Below are positions 32,357 through 42,828 of a stretch of 64,000 nucleotides of DNA, piece by piece; within the stretch, counting starts at the first letter, position 1, and every line of letters starts with the position of its first letter. Below the pieces are notes generated by a model. That model had not been told where the DNA came from, made no database searches, and saw nothing but the letters and a program-made list of their open reading frames with translations. The DNA is from Deltaproteobacteria bacterium. Lineage in GTDB: Bacteria; Myxococcota_A; Polyangia; Haliangiales; Haliangiaceae. The DNA lies in NCBI GenBank assembly GCA_021413675.1, contig JAIOQA010000555.1, positions 1 through 64,000 on the forward strand, in the 5' to 3' direction. A program made the position numbers and the translations under genes.

Positions 32357-32839
32357 TCACGCCGCCAGCAACTCCTCTCGCAGCTTCGTCAGGATCACAC
32401 CCAGCAGGTTCTTGCCGCGCCAGTGCGCGCGGACCTGGATCCGCGGGTTGGAGGCCGCCAGGCCCACGCCCCAGATCTTGTCGAACGGGCTGGCCTCGAC
32501 GAGCGTGGTCCCGCGCGTCGCCAGCAGCGCCTCCTCGAGCGCCGCGTCCTGCGTGAACTTCGCGCGGTTGCCCGCCAGCACGATGCCCTCGCGCTCCGCG
32601 AGCCAGACGTTGTTGTCGAAGTTGCGGACCTTGCGGCCGAGCGCCTTGTGCACGCGCGGGTGCCCCGCCGCGAGGATCTCCGCGGCGACCTCGGCGTCGC
32701 CGAACAGGAGCGCCTTGCCGTGCATCATGTACTGCTCGGCGCAGCTGAACGTGTGGCCCCGCGCCTCGAACCGGCACCGGTACCACTGCGAGAACGGGGA
32801 CGCCTCGGTGAAGAAGAAGGTGAAGCGCTCGATCGACAT
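32357..32839 (-). CDS. NADAR family protein (YbiA/RibX-like)
   Basis: A 160-residue NADAR domain. Key motifs: FTEASPFSQWYRC, the AEQYMMHGKALLFGD segment, the RNFDNNVWL loop and PFDKIWGVGLAASNPR with the final WRGKNLLGVILTKLRE. NADAR proteins cleave N-glycosidic bonds in riboflavin intermediates (RibX) or remove ADP-ribose from guanine, and they occur in conflict systems. Here it ends 3 bases from the STK gene, convergent, with no other NAD genes nearby, so housekeeping use seems likelier. GTG-free: ATG 32839 is the start. Confidence 0.93.
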   Translation of the reverse strand: MSIERFTFFFTEASPFSQWYRCRFEARGHTFSCAEQYMMHGKALLFGDAEVAAEILAAGHPRVHKALGRKVRNFDNNVWLAEREGIVLAGNRAKFTQDAALEEALLATRGTTLVEASPFDKIWGVGLAASNPRIQVRAHWRGKNLLGVILTKLREELLAA

Positions 32840-32906
32840 GGTGTCGTATTTACACTATACGGCGACCGGCGCAAGCGGAAAAGCGCCCCCGGCGCGGCCG
32901 CGCGTG

Positions 32907-32912
32907 TACGCT
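32907..32912 (+). promoter_or_regulatory. TACGCT -10-like element before the 101-residue protein gene
   Basis: TACGCT lies 16 bases before ATG 32929. It matches the TACNCT pattern found at other starts, but the spacing is longer, which would leave a leader of about 10 bases rather than none. Confidence 0.35.
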
Positions 32913-32928
32913 GCCCCTCGGTGAACCC

Positions 32929-33234
32929 ATGGCCCTCGACCTCACGATCATCGCACGCGATCGCACCGCCCTGGCGACGATGCCGATCGAGGACGAGGCG
33001 CACGACCGGCTGATGGCCGCCGCGGGGCGCGCGCCGTTCCTGCGCCGGATGCAGGACTACTACGCCAACGCGCGGTTCGATCGCAGCGAACTGCCCGCGC
33101 TCCGCGCCGAGCTGACCGCGATCGCGGCGGCGATCCGCGCCGACGCCGCGCTCGGCGCGCTGGTCGCGCGCCTGCAGGCGTTCGTCGACGACGCGATCGC
33201 GCGCGGCGCCGATCTCGCGGCCTACGCCGACTGA
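32929..33234 (+). CDS. Conserved-looking small hypothetical protein, 101 residues
   Basis: A compact helical protein beginning MALDLTIIARDRTALATMP and including HDRLMAAAGRAPFLRRMQDYYANARF, a pattern (short beta start, then HxxL helix, then RMxDYYxxAxF and an acidic helix) that I associate with small proteins of unknown function often found near immunity genes. No enzymatic motif. The ATG start is preceded by a -10-like element. Its last 13 bases overlap the convergent next gene's stop region. Confidence 0.65.
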   Translation: MALDLTIIARDRTALATMPIEDEAHDRLMAAAGRAPFLRRMQDYYANARFDRSELPALRAELTAIAAAIRADAALGALVARLQAFVDDAIARGADLAAYAD

Positions 33235-33794
33235 CCCGCGACGGCCGCGTGCGGCGGGTGCCACGCGAACCGCGCGAACGGCGGATCGAGCGCCACGTCG
33301 GTGACGATGTTCACGAACGTGCTCAGCACGTAGACCCCGACGCCCAGCACGACGTCGAGCGCGAGCGCCTCGTCGTACCCGGCGCGGGTGAACGCGGCCA
33401 GCGTCTCCGGCGGCACTCGCCCGCGACCGCGCAGCACCGCGAGCGCGAAGCCGCGCAGCGCCTCGAGCCTGGCGTCCGGCAACGGCCGCCCTTCGCGCAG
33501 CGCCTGCACCACCGGCTGGACCTCGGGCGCATCGGCCTGCATCGCGGTGTGCATCGCCATGCAGTAGTGACAGCCGTGCTCGAACGCGACCGTCATCGCG
33601 ACGACCTCGCGCTCGAACGGCGTCAGGCCGGTGCGATCGAACGCACCGAACCCGGCGAGCAGGTGCGCGAGCAGCGGCGGCGAGTGGGCGGCCGCGCCGA
33701 CCGGGGCCGGCACGAACCCGAACTTCCGGGCCGAGGCGGCGAGCATGGGGCGGGCCGCGGCGGGCGCGGTCTCGACGGAGAGTGGAGCGAACAT
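33222..33794 (-). CDS. Carboxymuconolactone decarboxylase/AhpD-like protein
   Basis: A 190-residue CMD-family protein with the active-site signature EHGCHYCMAMH (ExxxCxxCxxxH), located in an antiparallel helical fold of the alkylhydroperoxidase D type. Such proteins reduce peroxides or handle reactive aldehydes using the CxxC thiols. ATG 33794 has a plausible site AGGTTCCTC upstream. The region before it carries a MarR-type operator shared with the divergent-side marR gene at 33877-34350, so this gene is probably the MarR target. Confidence 0.9.
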   Translation of the reverse strand: MFAPLSVETAPAAARPMLAASARKFGFVPAPVGAAAHSPPLLAHLLAGFGAFDRTGLTPFEREVVAMTVAFEHGCHYCMAMHTAMQADAPEVQPVVQALREGRPLPDARLEALRGFALAVLRGRGRVPPETLAAFTRAGYDEALALDVVLGVGVYVLSTFVNIVTDVALDPPFARFAWHPPHAAVAGQSA

Positions 33795-33815
33795 GAGGAA
33801 CCTGCCTTTCGCTAG

Positions 33816-33835
33816 TACTTGTCAATGCAACATTA
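33816..33835. promoter_or_regulatory. Probable MarR operator upstream of the CMD-family gene
   Basis: TACTTGtcaatgCAACATTA contains the imperfect dyad TACTTG-N6-CAACAT. The central TTGTCAATGCAA is identical to the site upstream of marR at 34358-34377. On the minus strand the site includes TTGACA, a consensus -35, so a bound regulator would block the promoter. Confidence 0.7.
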
Positions 33836-33876
33836 TCGACGCGGAGCGAACGCCGCTCCGGTCGCCTGCGAACCCG

Positions 33877-34350
33877 TCACTCGGTGAGGTTGGCGAACAT
33901 CTTGCGGAGCGTCGTCCGCGTGGTGGCCAGCGCGCGCTCGTCGATCCCCTCGACCATGCGCGCGACGATCGCCTCGACCAGCGGCACGAGCTTCTGCTCG
34001 AGCGCGCGGCCCTGGCGAGTCAGGTGGATGTTGCGGACCCGCCCGTCGGCCGCGTCCTGGCGGCGCTCGAGCAGCCCGCGCGCGACCAGGACGTCGAGGA
34101 TCCGCGACATCGTCGGCGCGTCGCGGAAGGTCGCCTCGGACAGCTCGGACTGCGGGCGGCCGTCGCGTTCCCACAACCGGATCAGCACCGCCCACTGCTC
34201 GGGCGTGATGTCCTCGCCGTGCGCGCGGAACTCCCGGTACATGTCGTTGCGCGACGCCTGGTACACCCGGTGGATCCAGAAGCCGATCGCGTTGTCGACG
34301 ACCACCGAGCCGTCCTTGAACTGATCCTTCACGCCCCTGACTCTAGGCAT
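33877..34350 (-). CDS. MarR family transcriptional regulator
   Basis: A 157-residue winged-helix regulator: EDITPEQWAVLIRLWERDGR, SELSEATFRDAPTMSRILDVLVARGLLER (recognition helix), and the wing RDAADGRVRNIHLTRQGRAL. MarR proteins are dimers that respond to phenolics or oxidants. The open frame continues upstream, but ATG 34350 (MPRVRGVKDQF) or GTG 34333 (VKDQF) are the realistic starts; if the TTGACA at the operator is the -35 and TAGAGT the -10, transcription would begin near the GTG, making that start leaderless. Likely autoregulated and controlling the CMD gene next to it. Confidence 0.88.
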   Translation of the reverse strand: MPRVRGVKDQFKDGSVVVDNAIGFWIHRVYQASRNDMYREFRAHGEDITPEQWAVLIRLWERDGRPQSELSEATFRDAPTMSRILDVLVARGLLERRQDAADGRVRNIHLTRQGRALEQKLVPLVEAIVARMVEGIDERALATTRTTLRKMFANLTE

Positions 34351-34357
34351 CGCGCGA

Positions 34358-34377
34358 TTAGTTGTCAATGCAATCAT
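34358..34377. promoter_or_regulatory. Probable MarR operator upstream of the marR gene
   Basis: TTAGTTGtcaatgCAATCAT shares the 12-base core TTGTCAATGCAA with the site at 33816-33835. Dyad TAGTTG-N6-CAATCA. It overlaps a minus-strand TTGACA -35. Autoregulation by the neighbouring MarR protein is the simplest reading. Confidence 0.7.
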
Positions 34378-34405
34378 CGACACAGCGCGCCGCGCAGGCT
34401 CGCGG

Positions 34406-34411
34406 TACCCT
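34406..34411 (+). promoter_or_regulatory. TACCCT -10-like element before the Gfo/Idh/MocA gene
   Basis: TACCCT ends 6 bases before GTG 34418, so a transcript would start at or within one base of the start codon. No -35 is obvious. Confidence 0.4.
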
Positions 34412-34417
34412 CGCCCC

Positions 34418-35371
34418 GTGCTGCGCGTGGCGCTGGTCGGCATCGGGGACGCGGGCAACCATCACGCCCGCGCGCTGGTCGCCGCCGCGCGACGCGACCT
34501 CCTCCGCTGGACCGCGGTCGTGGGCCGCGATCCTGCGCGGACTGCCGCGTTCCTCACGCAGGTCGACGCGCCCGCCAACGTCGTCCCGTTCGGCGACACG
34601 TCCGCGATGCTCGCTGCGCAGGTCTGCGACGCCATCATCCTGGCCACCCCCGATGGAGCGCACGTCGACGGCGTGGTCACAGCGGCCACCCACGGCGTCG
34701 CCGTCCTGGTCGAGAAGCCACTGGCGCTCGATCTCGCGAGCGCCGTGCGCGCCCGCGACGCGGCGGCTACTCACGGCGTCCACCTCGCGGTCGGATACCA
34801 CCATCGGCACCACGCCGGGCACCGCCGCGTCTTCGCCGAGCTCGCGACGTGGGTCGGGCGGCTGCGCTCGATCACGGTGCAGTGGGCCTGGCCTGATCCC
34901 GCCACCCACGGCTGGCGTGCCGGCGCGCGCGACGCGCGCTGGTGGGCCCTGGCCGCCCTCGGCACCCACGCGATCGATCTGGCGATGGCCTGCGCGGGCA
35001 CCGATCTGCGCGCGGTGACCGCGCTCTCGCTCCGCACGCCGAGCGGCGTCGATCGCGCGGCCGAGGTCTCGCTGCAGCTCGGCGACGACGTCCTCGCCCA
35101 CGTCTCGGTGGCGGTCACCCATCGCGCCCAGGGTCGGATCGCGCTGAGCGGCGACGGCGGCGAGATCGAGCTGCGGGGCACGCTCGGCGCGCGCGGCGCC
35201 GGTGAGATCGTGCACCGCGCCACAGGTCAGCCCGACACACCGCTCGCGTTCACGCCGATCGATCCCTACCGCGCCCAGCTCGAGGCATTCGTCGCCGCGG
35301 TGCCAGGAGGCTTCGCGCCAGATGCCGCGCTGCTCGCCAACATCGACGCGCTCGAGCGCGCGGTGAAGTGA
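34418..35371 (+). CDS. Gfo/Idh/MocA family oxidoreductase
   Basis: A 317-residue dehydrogenase. The NAD(P)-binding start is LRVALVGIGDAGNHHARALVA, and the catalytic lysine motif is VLVEKPLA. The C-terminal alpha/beta domain has the family's HAIDLAMACAGTDLRAV segment. Such enzymes act on sugars, inositols or biliverdin; the substrate is not evident. GTG 34418 is chosen for the GxGxxG placement and for the -10-like element right before it. Divergent from marR by 67 bases; an involvement in the MarR response is possible. Confidence 0.9.
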   Translation: MLRVALVGIGDAGNHHARALVAAARRDLLRWTAVVGRDPARTAAFLTQVDAPANVVPFGDTSAMLAAQVCDAIILATPDGAHVDGVVTAATHGVAVLVEKPLALDLASAVRARDAAATHGVHLAVGYHHRHHAGHRRVFAELATWVGRLRSITVQWAWPDPATHGWRAGARDARWWALAALGTHAIDLAMACAGTDLRAVTALSLRTPSGVDRAAEVSLQLGDDVLAHVSVAVTHRAQGRIALSGDGGEIELRGTLGARGAGEIVHRATGQPDTPLAFTPIDPYRAQLEAFVAAVPGGFAPDAALLANIDALERAVK

Positions 35372-35401
35372 CGCCGGCCGCCGCGGCATCTCATCCCCGC
35401 C

Positions 35402-35982
35402 ATGAGCGCGACCACCACGACTTCTCCCGTGCCCCTCGCCCCGGGCGTGCTCAGGCTCGACCGCTTCGCCTACCGCGGCAAGCACTACGAGGTGCCGATC
35501 TTCGCGACCGGTGACCCGATCGTGCTTCGCCCCCAGCCGTGCTGGCTCTCGACTACGTACAACCGTTCGACTTCGCCGGCCTCGACGAGCGGGTCCACGA
35601 CTACTTCTGGGAGATGAACGCGCAGGTCGCCGACACCGACGAGGCCCACCGATGGCAGCCCCGCGACGGCGAGCTCACGCTGATGGACGCGTACTGCGTC
35701 CATCGCGGCGTGGAGAACCCCACCGATCGACCGCTGTTCCGGACGTGGCTGCGGCTGTCGTTCGAGGAGCGGCGCCGGATCTTCGACCGCCTCGGCAACG
35801 CCCACAATCCGCTGTTCGACTACGCGTGGTCCATGGTCGAACGCGACATCGAGGCGCTGGGCTTGATCGCGTTTCGCCGGGATGGCGATCCCTCGCACGC
35901 GGTGTTCCCGTGGCAGGCGCTCGACGGCAGCCGCCTGCCCGCGGGCGCGCGCAAGACCGGGCCGCGCCTGCGCCGTCGCTGA
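35402..35982 (+). pseudogene. 2OG-Fe(II) oxygenase-like gene with an apparent one-base frameshift
   Basis: Two frames share one gene. The first (35402 onwards) encodes MSATTTTSPVPLAPGVLRLD and continues to about 35530; the second (from 35539 to 35982) continues with LALDYVQPFDFAGLDERVHD and includes DAYCVHRGVENPTDRPLFRT and FDRLGNAHNPLFDYAWSMVE. A run of five C residues near 35529-35533 separates them; adding one C would restore a single 193-residue frame. The tail resembles small 2OG-Fe(II)-dependent oxygenases (HxD partner and ...LRLSFE strand), a weak call. Either a real pseudogene or a sequencing indel. Confidence 0.6.
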
Positions 35983-36125
35983 GCCACTCGCTGGGCAACG
36001 AGGCAGCCGCGCGAAGCGCCCGGTCGCACGATGAAGGCCCACCTCGCAGATCGGCCCACGAGTGCGACACGCGATTCGCCGCGCGCGCTGCCCGTGTGAA
36101 TCCCCAGCGAGCCCATCCACTTCGC

Positions 36126-36131
36126 TACACT
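36126..36131 (+). promoter_or_regulatory. TACACT -10-like element before the VWA/MopE gene
   Basis: TACACT ends 9 bases before ATG 36141, consistent with a nearly leaderless transcript. A -35 is not clear. Confidence 0.4.
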
Positions 36132-36140
36132 CGTCCTCCT

Positions 36141-39568
<3,428 letters not shown>

Positions 39569-39569
<1 letters not shown>

Positions 39570-41050
39570 TGCGGGCCGTCCATCTGGCGCTCGCGGCGCT
39601 CGCGCTCGCGGCGTGCGACGTCAACCCGTTCGATCTCAACGGCCGTACCGGCGGCACCACCGACGCCGGCACGACCACCGGCGACGGCGGCAACGGCGAT
39701 GGCGCGGCCTCGCCCGACGCCGCGACCTGCATCCCGCGCGGCCCCGACACCACCTGCAACGAGCTCGACGATGACTGCAACGGCACCGTCGACGACACCT
39801 TCGACAAGCAGCACGATCCCGCGAACTGCGGCACCTGCGGCAACCGCTGCACCGCGCCCAACGCGCAGCTGCAATGCGTCTCCGGCGCGTGCCAGTTCAT
39901 CGACTGCCTGCCCGGCTTCAAGGATCTCGATCCCAACGTCCCGGGCTGCGAGTACGCCTGCCCGATCTTCCCGCCCGGCACCGAGGACTGCAACGGCGTC
40001 GACGAGGACTGCGACGGCAAGGTCGACGAGGCGGTCGATCTGCCCGCGCCGCCGCAGGGCCTGTGCCGCGCCACACCGGGCACGCCGTGCGCGGGCACCG
40101 CGATGATCTGCGCGACCCGCGGCACCGTGACGACCTGGTACTGCGACTACCCGGCGGCGGTCGAGTTCGATCCGTCGGTGCCCAACGGCATCCTCTTGCA
40201 CGAGCAGAAGTGCGACGGCCAGGACGGCGATTGCGACGGCGTGCCCGACGACGAGTTCACCGATCTCGGCCAGCAATGCGACAACGGCGCCAAGGGCGTG
40301 TGCCAGGACCTCGGCGAGCGCCAGTGCGATCCTCAGGATCCGTCGACCACCTACTGCAACCTGGCGGTGCTGCCCGATCCGCTGAGCGGCGCCACCAGCG
40401 AGACCTGTAACGGCCTCGACGACGACTGCAACGGCACCGTCGACGACGCGACCGGCCCGGGCCGCGTCATCGACGCGATGGCGCCGGTGACCATCGGCGC
40501 GGCGACGATCTACGTCGACGTCTACGAGGCCGCGCGCCCCGACGCGCTCGCGAACGACGAGGGCATCGCGACCGATCGCGCGTGCTCGATCCCCGACGTG
40601 CTGCCCTGGCGCGGCGCGACCTACGCCGGCGCGGTCGCCGCGTGCGCCGCCGCGGGCAAGCGGCTGTGCACCTCGGCCGAGTGGCAGGGCGCGTGCGCGG
40701 GCTCGCCGGCCAGCGCCTATCCCTACGGGGATGTGTTCAGCGCGGCCGCGTGCAACACCGAGCTGCACGACGGCATCCCCGGCGGCGCCGATGACGACGT
40801 CCTCGTGCCCACCGGCGCGCTGGCGTGCACCTCCGACGCCGGCATCTTCGACCTGTCCGGCAACCTGAAGGAGTGGACCAACGACATCACCGGCGTCACC
40901 GCGGACGGAACCAACATCGCGGTGCTGCGCGGCGGCGCGTACGACACGCCGGCGATCGGCGCGACCTGCGACTTCCGGACGTCGCGCGCCGCCGTCGACA
41001 CGGTCCTCCCGACAATCGGTTTCCGCTGCTGCAAGGACACGGCGCCGTAG
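39569..41050 (+). CDS. MopE-type lipoprotein with FGE-sulfatase-like C-terminal domain
   Basis: A 493-residue lipoprotein: VRAVHLALAALALAACD has the lipobox LAAC. A Thr/Gly/Asp linker precedes four MopE-type repeats (CNELDDDCNGTVDD, CNGVDEDCDGKVDE, CDGQDGDCDGVPDD, CNGLDDDCNGTVDD). The C-terminal 200 residues resemble formylglycine-generating-enzyme/SUMF1-like domains: GKRLCTSAEWQGACAG, AYPYGDVFSAAACN, FDLSGNLKEWTND and VLRGGAYDTPA...GFRCC. The GTG start overlaps the upstream TAG by one base, so both secreted proteins are coupled and probably form a surface complex. Enzymatic activity is not certain. Confidence 0.9.
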
Positions 41051-41055
41051 CTGCA

Positions 41056-41556
41056 TGCCTCGGCGCGTGCGACGCGCTCTACTACCCATCGGGTTACGTG
41101 TGCGCGGACGGCGCGCAGACCGCGTGTGAGTACGCGGGCTCGGCGCGCGATTGCTACAACTGCGGCTGCGAATCTGACCAGGTCTGCGACGGCCTGTGGC
41201 GCACTCTCGATGAGGGCCCGGGACAGTGCCTGCCGCGGCGCGCGATCGGCGAGGGTTGTCTCGCCAACACCGATTGCGCGTCGGGCAACTGCGGTGTCGA
41301 CGCGACGAACGATCGCGACCACCCCGGGACCTGCTACGTCGCGGGCGGGGCGGCGTGCACCGACCAGAACTGTGGTTCGTGCGCAATGGAGACCTGCGAC
41401 CCGAACTCGCCGCCGCCGGGATGCGACTGCTACAAGCGGGCCACCGATCCGATCGGGGTGTGCTCGCGCAGCTGCACGCCAGGGCTCGGGAACTGCGACG
41501 CCGGGCTCTACTGCGTGCTGGACATCAGCAGTCGCTTCGGCTGCGTCCCGTTCTGA
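41056..41556 (+). pseudogene. 5'-truncated fragment of a cysteine-rich lipoprotein gene
   Basis: An open frame follows the lipoprotein stop, reading in frame AVAACLGACDALYYPSGYVC, then many cysteines (ARDCYNCGCESDQVCDGL; CTDQNCGSCAMETC; CTPGLGNCDAGLYCVLD). The AAC at its beginning resembles a lipobox, but no start codon or signal precedes it; the first in-frame GTG is 41098. I read it as a gene whose 5' end was lost. Composition is like its neighbours. It ends TGA at 41556, 24 bases before the convergent PurA-like gene. Confidence 0.55.
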
Positions 41557-41580
41557 ACCTGTCCGCGCGCCATTCGCAGC

Positions 41581-42828
41581 TCACCCCGGCGTTCGGTCCG
41601 CCGCGGTCATCCCCCACGCGGCGAGCTCGATCCGCCGCCCCATCGCCTGCGCGATCGCTGCACCGATGTCGTCGACCGCGCGCCGCTCCGGCGTCGCCGC
41701 GAACGCGATGCGCGTGCGCTCGCTCGCAGGGACGGTCCCGAGATCGGCGATCCGCACGGCGCCGTGCTGCCACGCGTCGACGATCGCAGGGCCTTCGACC
41801 GACGAGACGCGGTCCAGGCACGTGATCGCCAGCCGATCGATCGGGCCCGCGACCCCCAGCGCGTACCGCGCCAGCACGGCATCGAACCAGCCGACCCGGA
41901 AGCGCCCGGCCCAGCCATCGTCGGGGTTGTGGGCCTCGGGCAAGGCCGCCGTCAGCGCCGCGTCCTCGGACGGCAGCGGGCCCTCGCCGTGGCGGGTGTG
42001 GACCGCGCGCAGCACGCCCCAGACCTCGAGCGCGGCGGGGGCGATCGCCATCGCGCCGAGCGCGTCCTCGGCCGCCGCCCGCGTGATCCGGCTCGGCGTC
42101 ACGTGCGGAAAGAACCCGTGGTCGCGATCGAGCAAGGCGCCCTGCGCAGCCTCGAGGATCACGTGGTCCGCCGCGGGCACCTCGGCAGTGACGCGCGCGT
42201 CGCGCATCGCGAGGGTCGCGTCGAAGAACGCCGCGGTGAGATCGCCGCGATGGGCGCGGGCCGCGAGCGCGCGCGCCGGCTCGGAGTCCCCCGCCAGCTG
42301 CTCGGCCTTGGCGATGAGCGCCGCGCGCAGCGGCTCGATCGCCGCGCGCAGCCCGTCACCGATCGCCCCCGCGCGCACCGCGATCGCGCCGAGCTTGGCC
42401 TCCGCCACGCCGCGGCCGGTGGTGCCATGGCGTTCGCCGCCGCGCGCCAGCTCGCGCACCTGGTTGACGATCGCGTGCCACGGCGTCACGAGGATCGCGC
42501 GCGGATCGATCGTCACCGACCGCAGCGCATCGGCGACGCCGACCTCCGCGATCGCGCGCGCCTCGGCGACCAGCGCGAACGGATCGATCGCCATCTCGGG
42601 CCCGAGGTGCGTACGGGCGCCGTCGACGAACATGCCCGCGCCGAGCTGCGCGAAGCAGTGCGTGCGGCCATCGCTCGTCACCACGTGGTGCGCGGCCTGC
42701 GGCCCGCCGTTCCACCGGATGATCAGCGGCGCCGATCGCGCGCGCCGCGCCAGCCAGTCGACCGTCGCGCCCTTGCCCTCGTCGCCGAAGCCGAGGCCGA
42801 GCACGACCTCGACGCGCCGGCCGCTCAC
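41581..42828 (-). CDS. Divergent adenylosuccinate synthetase (PurA) paralogue
   Basis: A 415-residue protein close to PurA length. Motifs align with PurA: GDEGKGATVDWLARRA (canonical GDEGKGK.VD), NGGPQAAHHVV (canonical GG.NAGHT.), HGTTGRGVAEAKLG (canonical GTTG.GIGPAY), AQGALLDRDHGFFPHVTPS, GEGPLPSED and GWFDAVLARYA. The catalytic Asp and His are kept, but Trp before GDEGKG is Phe and several loops differ, so it is a paralogue rather than the housekeeping enzyme. PurA makes adenylosuccinate from IMP, aspartate and GTP; phage PurZ is a homologue acting on dGMP. GTG 42828 overlaps the upstream stop, so it is coupled to the zinc-ribbon/SPFH gene. Confidence 0.85.
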   Translation of the reverse strand: MSGRRVEVVLGLGFGDEGKGATVDWLARRARSAPLIIRWNGGPQAAHHVVTSDGRTHCFAQLGAGMFVDGARTHLGPEMAIDPFALVAEARAIAEVGVADALRSVTIDPRAILVTPWHAIVNQVRELARGGERHGTTGRGVAEAKLGAIAVRAGAIGDGLRAAIEPLRAALIAKAEQLAGDSEPARALAARAHRGDLTAAFFDATLAMRDARVTAEVPAADHVILEAAQGALLDRDHGFFPHVTPSRITRAAAEDALGAMAIAPAALEVWGVLRAVHTRHGEGPLPSEDAALTAALPEAHNPDDGWAGRFRVGWFDAVLARYALGVAGPIDRLAITCLDRVSSVEGPAIVDAWQHGAVRIADLGTVPASERTRIAFAATPERRAVDDIGAAIAQAMGRRIELAAWGMTAADRTPG

